DNA of 64,000 nt, taken from NCBI RefSeq assembly GCF_030698175.1, contig NZ_JAUYNT010000018.1, positions 1-64,000 of the forward strand, in the 5' to 3' direction. Made by a program: the position numbers and the translations under genes. A model generated the notes under the pieces. It saw only the letters and a list, made by a program, of their open reading frames with translations. It made no database searches and was not told where the DNA came from. Below are positions 25,581 through 33,955 of this stretch, piece after piece (within the stretch, counting starts at the first letter, position 1; each line of letters opens with the position of its first letter). This DNA comes from Pseudomonas sp. GTDB taxonomy: Bacteria > Pseudomonadota > Gammaproteobacteria > Pseudomonadales > Pseudomonadaceae.

Positions 25581-25982
25581 ATGCACCGCTTATTCGCCCT
25601 GTTTGCCTTATGCCTAGTACTGCCAACCACCCAGGCTGCCTCGTTGAAAGACTTCGAGCTGACCAAGATGCTGGAGAAGGTGGCTAAAGAGAGCAGCGTT
25701 GGCACGCCACGGGCGGTCAATGAAGACATTCTTGATCAAGGCTATACGGTTGAAGGCAACGAGCTGATCAATTACCTCAGCGTTCGCGAAGGCCACGCTC
25801 AGCAGATGCGCACCAATGCGCAGAGCATGCGCAGCCAGCTGACCGCCAGCGTGTGCAGCAACACCGGCTACCGTCAATTACTGGCACGCGGGGCGGTGTT
25901 GCGCTACCAGTTCACGGTCTACAAAACCAACCTGCCGGTGGCCATCGAACGTTTCACCAAGAGCGATTGCGGCCTGAAATGA
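25581..25982 (+). CDS. PA3611-family quorum-sensing-regulated secreted protein
   Basis: A 133-residue protein with a signal peptide (MHRLFALFALCLVLPTTQA, cleavage after 19). The small mature domain has two Cys (SVCSNTG and KSDCGLK) that could form a disulfide. It resembles the PA3611 family, described in P. aeruginosa as quorum-sensing regulated with a solved structure but unclear function (from memory). A Shine-Dalgarno GGAGA precedes ATG 25581. Confidence 0.75.
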   Translation: MHRLFALFALCLVLPTTQAASLKDFELTKMLEKVAKESSVGTPRAVNEDILDQGYTVEGNELINYLSVREGHAQQMRTNAQSMRSQLTASVCSNTGYRQLLARGAVLRYQFTVYKTNLPVAIERFTKSDCGLK

Positions 25983-25995
25983 TCGCGCTGCAAGA

Positions 25996-26187
25996 TCAGC
26001 TTTTGCGTTGAGCCTGCTCGCTGCTGGCTTTGAGCTCGGCGAGCAAGGTTTCGATGTGCCGCGAACGCCGGATGCCACCTTCGAGGCGCCGCAGGCACTC
26101 TTCCTCCAGGCTGCTGGCATTACTGCGCGCCGCCTGCTGCAGCAGGCGGTACAGGTCCAGATCAATTTCCAGCGTAAGCTTTGGCAT
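25996..26187 (-). CDS. Small ribbon-helix-helix-like protein (antitoxin-like?)
   Basis: 63 residues: MPKLTLEIDLDLYRLLQQAA (beta strand then helix) and SSLEEECLRRLEGGIRRSRH, a pattern typical of Arc/FitA-like ribbon-helix-helix DNA-binding proteins. The ATG at 26187 has a Shine-Dalgarno (GGGAGAG); a GTG two codons earlier also exists. No toxin gene partner is adjacent: the next minus-strand gene upstream in this orientation is the phosphoketolase. It may be an orphan antitoxin or regulator. Confidence 0.65.
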   Translation of the reverse strand: MPKLTLEIDLDLYRLLQQAARSNASSLEEECLRRLEGGIRRSRHIETLLAELKASSEQAQRKS

Positions 26188-26262
26188 GCGCACTCTCCCT
26201 GTCTACTAACGACTTTTTAGTCTGCTGGCGCGGCGCCCCCCCCTAACGGTCGCGCGGCACGC

Positions 26263-28668
26263 TTAGCGCAAAGCGGCCGGATCACCCTCGCCCTGCACAG
26301 CGGCAATTTGCGCCGCAGATAACAGGCTGTCGAGGGGGACATTTCGCAGCTCCGCACAGGCCAGCAAAATATGCGCCCAAGTCGCGCCATTGGCAAACAG
26401 CATGCCGGCCTCATCCAGGGTGCCGCCGCGATTGCGATAACCGAGCACCACGCTGTTATTGGCATCCGGCAACAACGGCCACAGATGTCCGCGCGCCACC
26501 TCGGGACGCATATGGGTGAGCAACACCCGCAACTTATGGTCGCTGGGGAACAGCTGCTCACAGAGCACCGCACTGGCCAGCGTCGCCGCCTCCCAGTGAT
26601 CGCGCGGCGCCCGAAAACGTCCCGGTTCCTGGATATACACCAACCGATAGGCATACCCGGCCGCGCGTAAATGCGAGGCGGCGCGGCGCATTTCGGCGAG
26701 CTGATAACTGCCGCTGGCCAGCAGCAATAACGGCTCACTACCGGCCAACTGTTCAACCAGCAAGGCGCCATCCACCGCCAATTGCTCGGCTTGCGCCTGG
26801 GTAAATACGGCCACCTGCTCACGCTTGGCAATTACCATGCAGGCCAGTTGCCCACGGACCTGGTAGATGCCGGGCAAGCAGGCCAGCACCGAGTTGTGAT
26901 CGGCCGGGAATAGCACCCGAACCATGTCGCTCATCTCACCGAGCAAGGCTTCGCAAAAAGTGGTGTCTTGATGGGATTGCTGATTCTTGCCGTTTTCCCA
27001 GGTATGGGAGGTTGCCACCAAGGGCCAACCGAGCCAACCGGCCGGACGCCCGGCTTGTTTTTGCTGGCGGGCAAAAATCAGGCTCTGGCGCACCGCGCCG
27101 AGCATCTTCACGCAGAACGCTTCGTAACTGGCGACCAGGTTCAAGCCACCCTGATTAGCCAGGCAGGCCGACACCACCGCCTCCTCATTGAGCGCGGTGA
27201 TGATCTTGCCATCCACCGCCTCCAGCTCACTCTCAGGCGCGCAGACCCGATGCTTCAGGGCATGCAGTACGCTGCACAAGCGATTGCTGGCCAGCTCATC
27301 GGGATTGCCCACCCGCGGGCGCAGCGCCGGATTGGCCGCGACCAAATCGACAAAGAAGCGATCCAGCGCCGCCATGGGTGAGCAGTCATCATTGCGATAA
27401 ACCAGCGTCGGCAAGTGCGGCGCCGGCGGATGGCGAGTCGCCAACGGATTGTCCCGCTCCAGGGCGCGGCCAGCGCGGTGCTGCGCAAACAACTGACGCG
27501 CCGCCGCCAGCTCTGCCGGCGGTACCCACAGCGGCGCCACATGCTGATTAAACAGTGCCCGCACCGAAGCATCGCTATGCGGATTACCCGGTAATGGCAG
27601 GTTGTGCGCGGCATTGCTGCCGGCACCATAAAAGCCAAAACCTTTCAGAGTTTCGGCAATCGCGTAGGGCATCGGCAAGGGGTACTGGAGGATGCCGCCG
27701 TGCATTTCGTGCACGCGATGCGTCAAGCGCTGCTCCATCTCCCAGAGTGTGCAGACAAAGGCCGCCGGATCGCGGCCATCGAAAATCAGTGGATCAAAAC
27801 CACAACCGCGTAAGTGCTGGGCAAAACCTTCAACGCCGGCATGGGTGCCCATTTCGGTGCGCTGCTCGATGCGCCGCCCGTTAGCAATCATCACCGGCAA
27901 GGCCAGGCCACAATCTTCGGCGCGCCACCAGCGCGGTATCCAATCGCTGCCGCGCTGCTCCTCTGCCGCGCCATCGGACAAAAACGCCACCAGGGTTTCG
28001 CCCGGCAACGGCAAGTGCGCGTACTGCAGTTCGGCAAAGCCGAGATAACCACCCTCGGCAATACCGCCGGCGGTATGCGGATTGACGTGACTGCCCAGCG
28101 GCGCCGACGGACTGCCATCCGCGCCTTGGGCGTAACCGTAAAAATCCGTCAGCAGGCGATTCATCCCGGCGCCACCGTCGCCGTAGCGCTGGGCCTGCTC
28201 GGGGTGCAAATTGCCGGTTAACAGGTTCAGCGCATCAATCGCCGCCACGCAGTGGCCCTGCCCCATCAACCAGCCACGGGTCTGGCCAGTCAGGGCATTG
28301 AGGCCCAGATAACCGGCATAGGCCGGCACCATATTCAATGCACCGCCGGTATGCCCCTGTGGCTCGGGCTTAAAATCCTCGGCGGCCAAAGGCACGCCAT
28401 CCAGCCGCACTTGCTTGGCGTAGGTCATGTGTACCACCAGCCACAACCCGGTCACGCTTAGCCGGTCGAGGGCCTGCAACAGCTGGTAGACACTGGCCAG
28501 ACCCGGCTGTTTACCGGCCTGCACCAGCTGATGGGCCAAGCGAAACACCGCCGCCTGCGTCTGCGGACTATGCTCAACGGGGCCGTAGCCCGCCTGCCAA
28601 CTGGCAAACGCCGGCTCTTGTTGGCCGTGCTCAAGCAACTCGGCCAGACTTGGCAATATCTGCTGCAT
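26263..28668 (-). CDS. Phosphoketolase family protein (divergent)
   Basis: An 801-residue thiamine-diphosphate enzyme whose family cleaves xylulose-5-P or fructose-6-P with phosphate to acetyl-phosphate plus an aldose-P. Recognisable motifs are GHTGGALNMVPAYAGYLGLN (about 109-128), SHVNPHTAGGIAEGGYLGFAEL, HKHRVCAPESELEAVDGK and the C-terminal SYQLAEMRRAASHL region. The usual EGGELGY signature reads EGGYLGF, and the usual GDGEAETG reads SDGAAEEQRG, so substrate or cofactor contacts may differ. I start at MQQILPSLAELLEHG. It is divergent from a beta-CASP gene over an ANR-like site. Confidence 0.88.
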   Translation of the reverse strand: MQQILPSLAELLEHGQQEPAFASWQAGYGPVEHSPQTQAAVFRLAHQLVQAGKQPGLASVYQLLQALDRLSVTGLWLVVHMTYAKQVRLDGVPLAAEDFKPEPQGHTGGALNMVPAYAGYLGLNALTGQTRGWLMGQGHCVAAIDALNLLTGNLHPEQAQRYGDGGAGMNRLLTDFYGYAQGADGSPSAPLGSHVNPHTAGGIAEGGYLGFAELQYAHLPLPGETLVAFLSDGAAEEQRGSDWIPRWWRAEDCGLALPVMIANGRRIEQRTEMGTHAGVEGFAQHLRGCGFDPLIFDGRDPAAFVCTLWEMEQRLTHRVHEMHGGILQYPLPMPYAIAETLKGFGFYGAGSNAAHNLPLPGNPHSDASVRALFNQHVAPLWVPPAELAAARQLFAQHRAGRALERDNPLATRHPPAPHLPTLVYRNDDCSPMAALDRFFVDLVAANPALRPRVGNPDELASNRLCSVLHALKHRVCAPESELEAVDGKIITALNEEAVVSACLANQGGLNLVASYEAFCVKMLGAVRQSLIFARQQKQAGRPAGWLGWPLVATSHTWENGKNQQSHQDTTFCEALLGEMSDMVRVLFPADHNSVLACLPGIYQVRGQLACMVIAKREQVAVFTQAQAEQLAVDGALLVEQLAGSEPLLLLASGSYQLAEMRRAASHLRAAGYAYRLVYIQEPGRFRAPRDHWEAATLASAVLCEQLFPSDHKLRVLLTHMRPEVARGHLWPLLPDANNSVVLGYRNRGGTLDEAGMLFANGATWAHILLACAELRNVPLDSLLSAAQIAAVQGEGDPAALR

Positions 28669-28726
28669 GTGCGGCGCCTCCAGAATCGCGGTACTGCAGT
28701 TTAGGCACAGCCAATTAGCCTTGATG

Positions 28727-28740
28727 CTGATATGCATCAA
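28727..28740. promoter_or_regulatory. Candidate ANR/FNR-type box between phosphoketolase and beta-CASP genes
   Basis: CTGATATGCATCAA differs by one base from TTGAT-N4-ATCAA. It is the right part of the perfect palindrome TTGATGC-N6-GCATCAA (28721-28740). It lies 56-69 bases before the beta-CASP start and 59-72 bases before the phosphoketolase start, so it could serve both divergent promoters under low oxygen. Confidence 0.55.
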
Positions 28741-28796
28741 TACCAAGCAACAGCCTTGGCGCAGTCTGTACAGACACACAACTTTGCGGAGGATCT

Positions 28797-30200
28797 ATGG
28801 CCCTGCTCAGCTTTCTCGGTGCGACCCAGCAAGTAACCGGTTCCTGTTACCTGATCGAAACCCGCGACGGCTCCAAGGTGCTGCTCGAATGCGGTATGCG
28901 CCAAGGCCACCACGAGGCCGAAGAAGGCAATCGCGCGCCCTTTGCCTTCGACCCCAACAGCCTGAATACCGTGGTGCTCTCCCACGCCCACCTCGACCAC
29001 AGCGGCTTGTTGCCGCGCCTAGTTGCCGCCGGGTTTCGCGGCCCCATCTTCGCCACCGAGGCCACCTGCGAGCTCTTGGAGTTGATGCTGCTCGACTCGG
29101 CCCACCTGCAAGAAAAAGACGCCGAATGGGAAAACAAATGGCGCGCCCGCTCAGGCCAACCGGCCATCACCGCGCTCTACACCGTCGCCGACGTTGAGCA
29201 AACCCTAAAACAACTGCGACCGTTGCCTTACGAATGCGAGCAACAGGTTGCCCCCGGTGTGCAGGTTACTTTCCATGAAGCCGGACACATTCTCGGCGCG
29301 GCCATCGTTGAGCTATTGATCGAGGATCACCACCTGCAGCGGCGCCTGGTGTTTTCCGGCGACCTGGGCAACACCTGCTCGCCACTGATGCGTGACCCGA
29401 GCATTTTGACCAAGGCCGATGTGCTGATGCTGGAATCGACCTACGGCGACCGCGACCATCGTTGCAGTGAGGACACCCTCGATGAGCTAGCTGAAATATT
29501 GCAGGCCGCCCATCGCGATGGCGGCAATGTGCTGATCCCTTCCTTTGCCGTTGGCCGCACCCAGGACCTGATCTACTACCTTGGGCGTTTTTATCAGGAA
29601 GGCCGCTTACCGCAACAGGTGGTGTTTCTCGACAGCCCGATGGCCATTCGCGCCAACGCGGTTTACTCCCATTACCGCGAGCAACTGGACCCTGCTGATC
29701 GTGCCCGCCTGGGCGCCAAAGGCGGCAAACGGGTGGAAGACTGGTTACCGATTTTACGCTGCACCGCCGACGCCGATGAGTCGATGGCGATTAACCGGAT
29801 TAAAAGTGGCGCGATCATTATTGCCGGCAGCGGCATGTGCACCGGCGGGCGCATTGTCCATCACTTCAAGCACAACCTTTGGCGCCCCGAGTGCCACGTG
29901 GTCTTCCCCGGTTTTCAAGCCAAAGGCACCCTGGGCCGCAGCCTCGTCGACGGTGCCAGCAGGGTAAAAGTGCTGCATCAGCCGATTGCCGTGAAAGCCA
30001 AAATCCACACCTTGGGTGGCTTCTCGGCCCACGCCGGGCAATCCCAGCTACTAGACTGGGTTAAACACTTCGAGCATCACCCAGAGCTGTACTTGGTACA
30101 CGGCGAGCTGGAAAAAATGCAGGCACTGCAACAGGTGCTTCACGAGAAGCTGAACTGGATCGCCAACATTGCTGAACCCGGAGAACAAATCGCACTCTGA
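28797..30200 (+). CDS. MBL-fold beta-CASP ribonuclease-type protein
   Basis: A 467-residue metallo-beta-lactamase/beta-CASP protein. It has the metal motif SHAHLDHSGLLPRL (about 60-73), His in FHEAGHILGAA, Asp in VFSGDLGN, the beta-CASP block VLMLESTYGDRDH, AGSGMCTGGRIVHH, and the C-terminal GGFSAHAGQSQLLDWV. These match the mRNA 3'-end-processing type RNA nucleases. In several bacteria such genes lie beside phosphoketolase or acetate-metabolism genes; the link is not explained. A strong ribosome-binding site (GGAGG) precedes ATG 28797. Confidence 0.88.
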   Translation: MALLSFLGATQQVTGSCYLIETRDGSKVLLECGMRQGHHEAEEGNRAPFAFDPNSLNTVVLSHAHLDHSGLLPRLVAAGFRGPIFATEATCELLELMLLDSAHLQEKDAEWENKWRARSGQPAITALYTVADVEQTLKQLRPLPYECEQQVAPGVQVTFHEAGHILGAAIVELLIEDHHLQRRLVFSGDLGNTCSPLMRDPSILTKADVLMLESTYGDRDHRCSEDTLDELAEILQAAHRDGGNVLIPSFAVGRTQDLIYYLGRFYQEGRLPQQVVFLDSPMAIRANAVYSHYREQLDPADRARLGAKGGKRVEDWLPILRCTADADESMAINRIKSGAIIIAGSGMCTGGRIVHHFKHNLWRPECHVVFPGFQAKGTLGRSLVDGASRVKVLHQPIAVKAKIHTLGGFSAHAGQSQLLDWVKHFEHHPELYLVHGELEKMQALQQVLHEKLNWIANIAEPGEQIAL

Positions 30201-30281
30201 CACTGCGCCAAGATTAGGCGCTACAGGTGGCGACGGGTTCCCTCGCGCTACCGATAGCGCCAGCGCATAAGGAGTAGCTGC

Positions 30282-31361
30282 ATGCCCTATTCACCCGACG
30301 ATTTTCTATCGCGGCACTTTCAAGCCAGCGGCATCGACCTGAAAGACAAGGTCGAAGAACTGACCAATCTAGCCGTACCTCCCGCCAGCCCAAACTTACC
30401 CTTGTACCGTGAAATGCTGATGGCGGTGGCGCGCATGGCGCAAGCCGACCGCAACCGTTGGGACGCCAAGATCATGCTGCAGACCTTGCGCGAAATGGAG
30501 TACGCCTTCAGCCGATTGGAGCAGTTTAAACGCCGGCGCAAGGTCACAGTCTTTGGCTCCGCCCGCACCCATCCAGAACACCCTTTGTATGCCCAGGCCC
30601 ATGAGTTGGGGGCCGCCTTGGCGCGCAACGAACTGATGGTGATCACCGGTGCCGGTGGCGGCATCATGGCCGCCGCCCATGCCGGCGCCGGACGCGAGCA
30701 CAGCTTAGGGTTCAACATCACCCTGCCGTTTGAACAAGGTGCCAACGCCACAGTCGACGGCAGCGACAATCTGCTGACCTTCCACTTCTTTTTTCTGCGT
30801 AAGCTGTTTTTTGTCAAAGAAGCCGATGCGCTGGTGCTCTGTCCCGGCGGTTTTGGCACCCTCGACGAAGCGCTGGAAGTGCTCACCCTGATTCAAACCG
30901 GCAAAAGCCCACTGGTGCCGATCGTATTACTCGACCAACCCGGCGGCAACTTCTGGAAAAGTGCGCTGCAATTTATGCACGAACAACTGCAGGCCCATCA
31001 CTACATCCTGCCCAGCGACCTGCAGCTGATGCGCCTGGTTTACAGCGCCGAAGAGGCGGTGGAGGAAATTGCCCGCTTCTATCGCAACTACCACTCCAGT
31101 CGCTGGCTGAATAAAAGTTACGTGGTGCGCATGAATCACCCACTCAACGAAGCGGCCTTGCTGACATTGGACAAAGAATTCAGCGACCTGTGCCTCACCG
31201 GCGGTTTTCATCAGCAGCCGGTGTGTGAGTCAGAAAGCGATGAGCCGGAGTTCTGCCACCTGTTGCGCCTGGCCTTTAACTTCAACGCCCGCGACCACGG
31301 CCGCCTGCGCGAGCTACTGGACTTTATCAACCTGCCACAGAACTGGGCGCGGAACGCTTAG
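30282..31361 (+). CDS. LOG-family protein (cytokinin riboside 5'-monophosphate phosphoribohydrolase-like)
   Basis: A 359-residue protein with a central LOG domain: VTVFGSARTHPEHP (about 87-100), GAGGGIMAAAHAGA (about 123-136) and the signature PGGFGTLDE (about 188-196). LOG-family enzymes hydrolyse nucleoside monophosphates to base and ribose-5-phosphate. The N-terminal 85 residues and C-terminal about 110 residues are extensions typical of the long type-II LOG proteins. It follows the beta-CASP gene with an 81-base gap and may be co-transcribed with it. Substrate not determinable. Confidence 0.85.
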   Translation: MPYSPDDFLSRHFQASGIDLKDKVEELTNLAVPPASPNLPLYREMLMAVARMAQADRNRWDAKIMLQTLREMEYAFSRLEQFKRRRKVTVFGSARTHPEHPLYAQAHELGAALARNELMVITGAGGGIMAAAHAGAGREHSLGFNITLPFEQGANATVDGSDNLLTFHFFFLRKLFFVKEADALVLCPGGFGTLDEALEVLTLIQTGKSPLVPIVLLDQPGGNFWKSALQFMHEQLQAHHYILPSDLQLMRLVYSAEEAVEEIARFYRNYHSSRWLNKSYVVRMNHPLNEAALLTLDKEFSDLCLTGGFHQQPVCESESDEPEFCHLLRLAFNFNARDHGRLRELLDFINLPQNWARNA

Positions 31362-31500
31362 TCAAATAACAGTTAAGCAATGGCCACCCCTGCACCACCG
31401 CGAGCTGACAAGCCTTGCTGAACAGTGGCCGGCTAACAGGCCATTTTTAATGGCTCTGTACCAGTTATGTGTTGAAACCTGTGGGTCGGTTAGGTTGTGC

Positions 31501-31526
31501 CTAGCAGCCTGTCGACAGGCTGCTAG
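31501..31526. repeat. Perfect 26-bp palindrome
   Basis: CTAGCAGCCTGTC followed by its exact inverse complement (31501-31513 and 31514-31526). With no spacer it would need to open at the centre to form a hairpin with a small loop. It sits in the 423-base gap 31362-31784 together with the element at 31540-31703. Confidence 0.85.
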
Positions 31527-31539
31527 GACGCGGTAATTC

Positions 31540-31703
31540 GTAGGGTGGGTTAGGCGCATGACCACGGGCTATTGGCTGATGCTTATTCAGTTGCGCCGTA
31601 ACCCACCAGATGGAATCGGCCGATTACCGCTTGGTGGGTTACGTGGCGCCCATTTTTCGCAGTTGATGTGCTGACTCTGCTCTGCGCCACTAACCCACCC
31701 TAC
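31540..31703. repeat. 164-bp element with perfect 14-bp terminal inverted repeats
   Basis: GTAGGGTGGGTTAG (31540-31553) and CTAACCCACCCTAC (31690-31703) are perfect inverse copies. A nested second pair GTAACCCACCA/TGGTGGGTTAC lies inside (about 31600-31610 and 31640-31650). No ORF. A GTAGGRTGGGTT-type repeat is also at 11964-12000 and 17219-17294, so this is probably a larger member of a related palindromic family. Confidence 0.8.
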
Positions 31704-31739
31704 AAAATCGATCTGCAACAGCTCACGAGTACAGAGCCA

Positions 31740-31784
31740 TTTTTAACGCCGTATTGGCAACGCAGGTAATTTTTCAGCGGTCGG
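31740..31784. repeat. Right-end remnant of the GTAGCGAGCG/CGCAGTAG repeat family, touching recX stop
   Basis: TTTTTAACGCCGTATTGGCA and then ACGCAGGTAATTTTTCAGCGGTCGG align with the right end of the elements at 650-870 and 19815-20011. The end is directly next to the recX stop codon (31785-31787). An outer pair TGGCTCTGTAC (31451-31461) and GTACAGAGCCA (31730-31740) brackets the region, suggesting insertion of other repeats into an older element. Confidence 0.6.
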
Positions 31785-32246
31785 TTAATCGTCAATGCCG
31801 CGCAACAAACGGCTGATCGAGTCCAGCGGATAGCCGCGATAGGCCAAAAAACGCCCTTGCTGCGCACGCTCCCGCGCATCCAGCGGTAAGTGCCCGGCAA
31901 ACTTGCGTTGCCACACCTCACGCAGTTGTTCACTCCAATCGATTTCGGCCTCACGCAAGGCTTGCTCAATCACCTCGCGGGGTAAACCGCGCTGAGCCAG
32001 ATCCTCACGGATGCGCAGCGGTCCTTGGCCGCCGCGGACGCGACTGGCCACGAAGCACTGCAAAAAACGGGTTTCGGACAGCAAGCCCTGCTCAGCCAAA
32101 CGATCCAGCGCAGCCTCAATCAGCTCATCTGGCGCGCCACGCTGCCGTAACTTGCGGGTCAACTCGACCCGGCCGTGTTCGCGGCGAGCGAGTAGATCCA
32201 TGGCCACCCGCCGCACCGCGACGGGGGTATCGAGTATCGCCGCCAT
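31785..32246 (-). CDS. recX: Regulatory protein RecX
   Basis: A 153-residue inhibitor/modulator of RecA filaments. It is the usual length, with the three helical repeats of the family ([85 protein letters not shown]). The start is 8 bases after the recA stop, so it is co-transcribed with recA and shares its SOS control. Confidence 0.95.
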   Translation of the reverse strand: MAAILDTPVAVRRVAMDLLARREHGRVELTRKLRQRGAPDELIEAALDRLAEQGLLSETRFLQCFVASRVRGGQGPLRIREDLAQRGLPREVIEQALREAEIDWSEQLREVWQRKFAGHLPLDARERAQQGRFLAYRGYPLDSISRLLRGIDD

Positions 32247-32254
32247 CGCCTTGA

Positions 32255-33298
32255 TCAGCTGTCGGCGTTGGCCAGTTCATCCACCGCGCTGGTGGCTTTG
32301 CCTGGCGTCGCAACGGCCAGCAGCTTGTCGCGAATCAGCTGCTCAACGGTGCGGCCGATCTCTGGATTGTCTTCCAGATACTTGGCCGAGTTCGCCTTGC
32401 CTTGACCAATCTTGCTGCCCTGGTAGCTGTACCAGGCGCCAGATTTCTCCAGGAAACCATGCAATACACCGAGGTCGATAATCTCGCCGTTACGGTAGAT
32501 GCCCTTGCCATAGAGAATCTGGAACTCTGCTTGGCGGAATGGCGGCGCAACCTTGTTTTTTACTACTTTCACGCGGGTTTCGCTGCCGACTACTTCGTCG
32601 CCTTCCTTCACCGCGCCGGTGCGGCGAATATCCAAACGCACCGAGGCGTAGAACTTCAGGGCATTACCGCCGGTGGTGGTTTCCGGGCTGCCGAACATCA
32701 CGCCGATCTTCATGCGGATCTGGTTAATGAAGATCACCAGGCAGTTAGCATTCTTGATGTTGCCGGTAATTTTACGCAGTGCCTGCGACATCAAACGCGC
32801 TTGCAGGCCGACGTGAATGTCGCCCATCTCGCCTTCGATTTCAGCTTTGGGCACCAAGGCTGCCACTGAGTCGATCACAATCACATCGACAGCATTGGAG
32901 CGCACCAGCATGTCGGTGATTTCCAGTGCTTGCTCACCGGTATCCGGCTGCGACACCAACAAGTCATCGACGTTGACGCCTAATTTGCCGGCGTATTCTG
33001 GGTCGAGCGCATGCTCGGCATCGACGAAGGCGCAGGTGCAACCGAGCTTTTGCGCCTCGGCAATCACCGACAGGGTCAAGGTGGTTTTACCCGAGGACTC
33101 TGGGCCGTAGATCTCGACGATCCGACCACGTGGCAAACCGCCAATCCCCAAGGCAATATCGAGCCCCAGCGAGCCGGTAGAAATGGCCGGGATGGCCTGA
33201 CGCTCATGGTCGCCCATGCGCATCACCGCGCCTTTACCGAATTGCTTTTCGATCTGGCCCAGTGCTGCAGCCAAGGCGCGCTTCTTATTCTCGTCCAT
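32255..33298 (-). CDS. recA: Recombinase A
   Basis: A 347-residue recombinase that forms filaments on single-stranded DNA, drives strand exchange and triggers LexA self-cleavage. It has Walker [10 protein letters not shown] (about 66-74), Walker [11 protein letters not shown] and DNA-binding loops L1 (EIEGEMGD) and L2 ([29 protein letters not shown]). The start is [23 protein letters not shown]; four extra upstream codons are possible but not conserved. A LexA box lies 44 bases upstream. Confidence 0.98.
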   Translation of the reverse strand: MDENKKRALAAALGQIEKQFGKGAVMRMGDHERQAIPAISTGSLGLDIALGIGGLPRGRIVEIYGPESSGKTTLTLSVIAEAQKLGCTCAFVDAEHALDPEYAGKLGVNVDDLLVSQPDTGEQALEITDMLVRSNAVDVIVIDSVAALVPKAEIEGEMGDIHVGLQARLMSQALRKITGNIKNANCLVIFINQIRMKIGVMFGSPETTTGGNALKFYASVRLDIRRTGAVKEGDEVVGSETRVKVVKNKVAPPFRQAEFQILYGKGIYRNGEIIDLGVLHGFLEKSGAWYSYQGSKIGQGKANSAKYLEDNPEIGRTVEQLIRDKLLAVATPGKATSAVDELANADS

Positions 33299-33341
33299 TG
33301 TAATCCTCACGTGATCAAGAGGGCCGGTCGGCCACTAACAA

Positions 33342-33357
33342 CTGTATATGTAGACAG
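33342..33357. promoter_or_regulatory. LexA (SOS) box of recA
   Basis: CTGTATATGTAGACAG fits CTGT-N8-ACAG exactly and lies 44-59 bases before the recA start codon. It places recA-recX under SOS control; cinA, 28 bases further upstream and on the same strand, ends before it. Confidence 0.92.
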
Positions 33358-33384
33358 TATTATTCCACAGGGCAAGTCGCACGC

Positions 33385-33885
33385 CTAGCCCTCCTCGGGT
33401 TTTTCTCCAGCCGCCAGTCGAATCAGCCCAAACAAAGCCGCCGCGACTGTTTGCTCGCGCACCGCTTGCCGATCCCCGACAAAGTGCCGGCACTGAGCAT
33501 ACAACTGCTCGCCATCGGCCCAGGCCAGCCACACAGTCCCAACCGGTTTATCGGGCGTGCCACCGTCCGGCCCGGCCACGCCACTCACGGCCACCGCAAA
33601 CCGCGCGCCGCTCATCGCTTGCGCACCAAGCGCCATGGCGCTCACCACCTCGCAGCTGACGGCGCCAACTTGCGCAAATAGCTCGACGGGCACGCCCAGC
33701 TGGCGAGTCTTTTGTTGATTGGAATAGGTCACAAAGCCGGCTTCAAACCACGCCGAACTGCCGGCCACCCGGGTAATGGCCTCGGCAATGCCGCCGCCGG
33801 TGCAAGACTCCGCCGTGCTGACCTGGGTTTTTAATACCTGTAACTGCTCGCCCAAGCGAGTGGCCAGTTGGGTTAGCCGATCCAT
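33385..33885 (-). CDS. pncC: CinA-family nicotinamide-nucleotide amidase (PncC)
   Basis: A 166-residue stand-alone CinA C-terminal domain, which deamidates nicotinamide mononucleotide in NAD recycling. Motifs are [15 protein letters not shown] (about 25-39), [17 protein letters not shown] and [19 protein letters not shown]. It lacks the N-terminal competence/MoaB-like domain of full CinA. I start at [15 protein letters not shown]; a 19-residue upstream extension is not conserved. It is divergent from mutS and just upstream of recA. Confidence 0.9.
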   Translation of the reverse strand: MDRLTQLATRLGEQLQVLKTQVSTAESCTGGGIAEAITRVAGSSAWFEAGFVTYSNQQKTRQLGVPVELFAQVGAVSCEVVSAMALGAQAMSGARFAVAVSGVAGPDGGTPDKPVGTVWLAWADGEQLYAQCRHFVGDRQAVREQTVAAALFGLIRLAAGEKPEEG

Positions 33886-33955
33886 ACGCGTCTCCGGGGT
33901 TAAAGCTGCAAAGGCGATACCGTACACTAGCGCCTTTTGCACGCAAGGCCCGGCA

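Noticed and set aside
26217..26831. 204-codon frame within the phosphoketolase gene as a second gene
   Set aside because: It is an out-of-frame shadow, rich in Arg, Trp and Ser typical of GC-rich frame shifts, without a known domain.
31540..31703. Possible CRISPR-like or tRNA-like structure
   Set aside because: There are no regularly spaced identical repeats and no acceptor/anticodon arms. It is a single inverted-repeat element.
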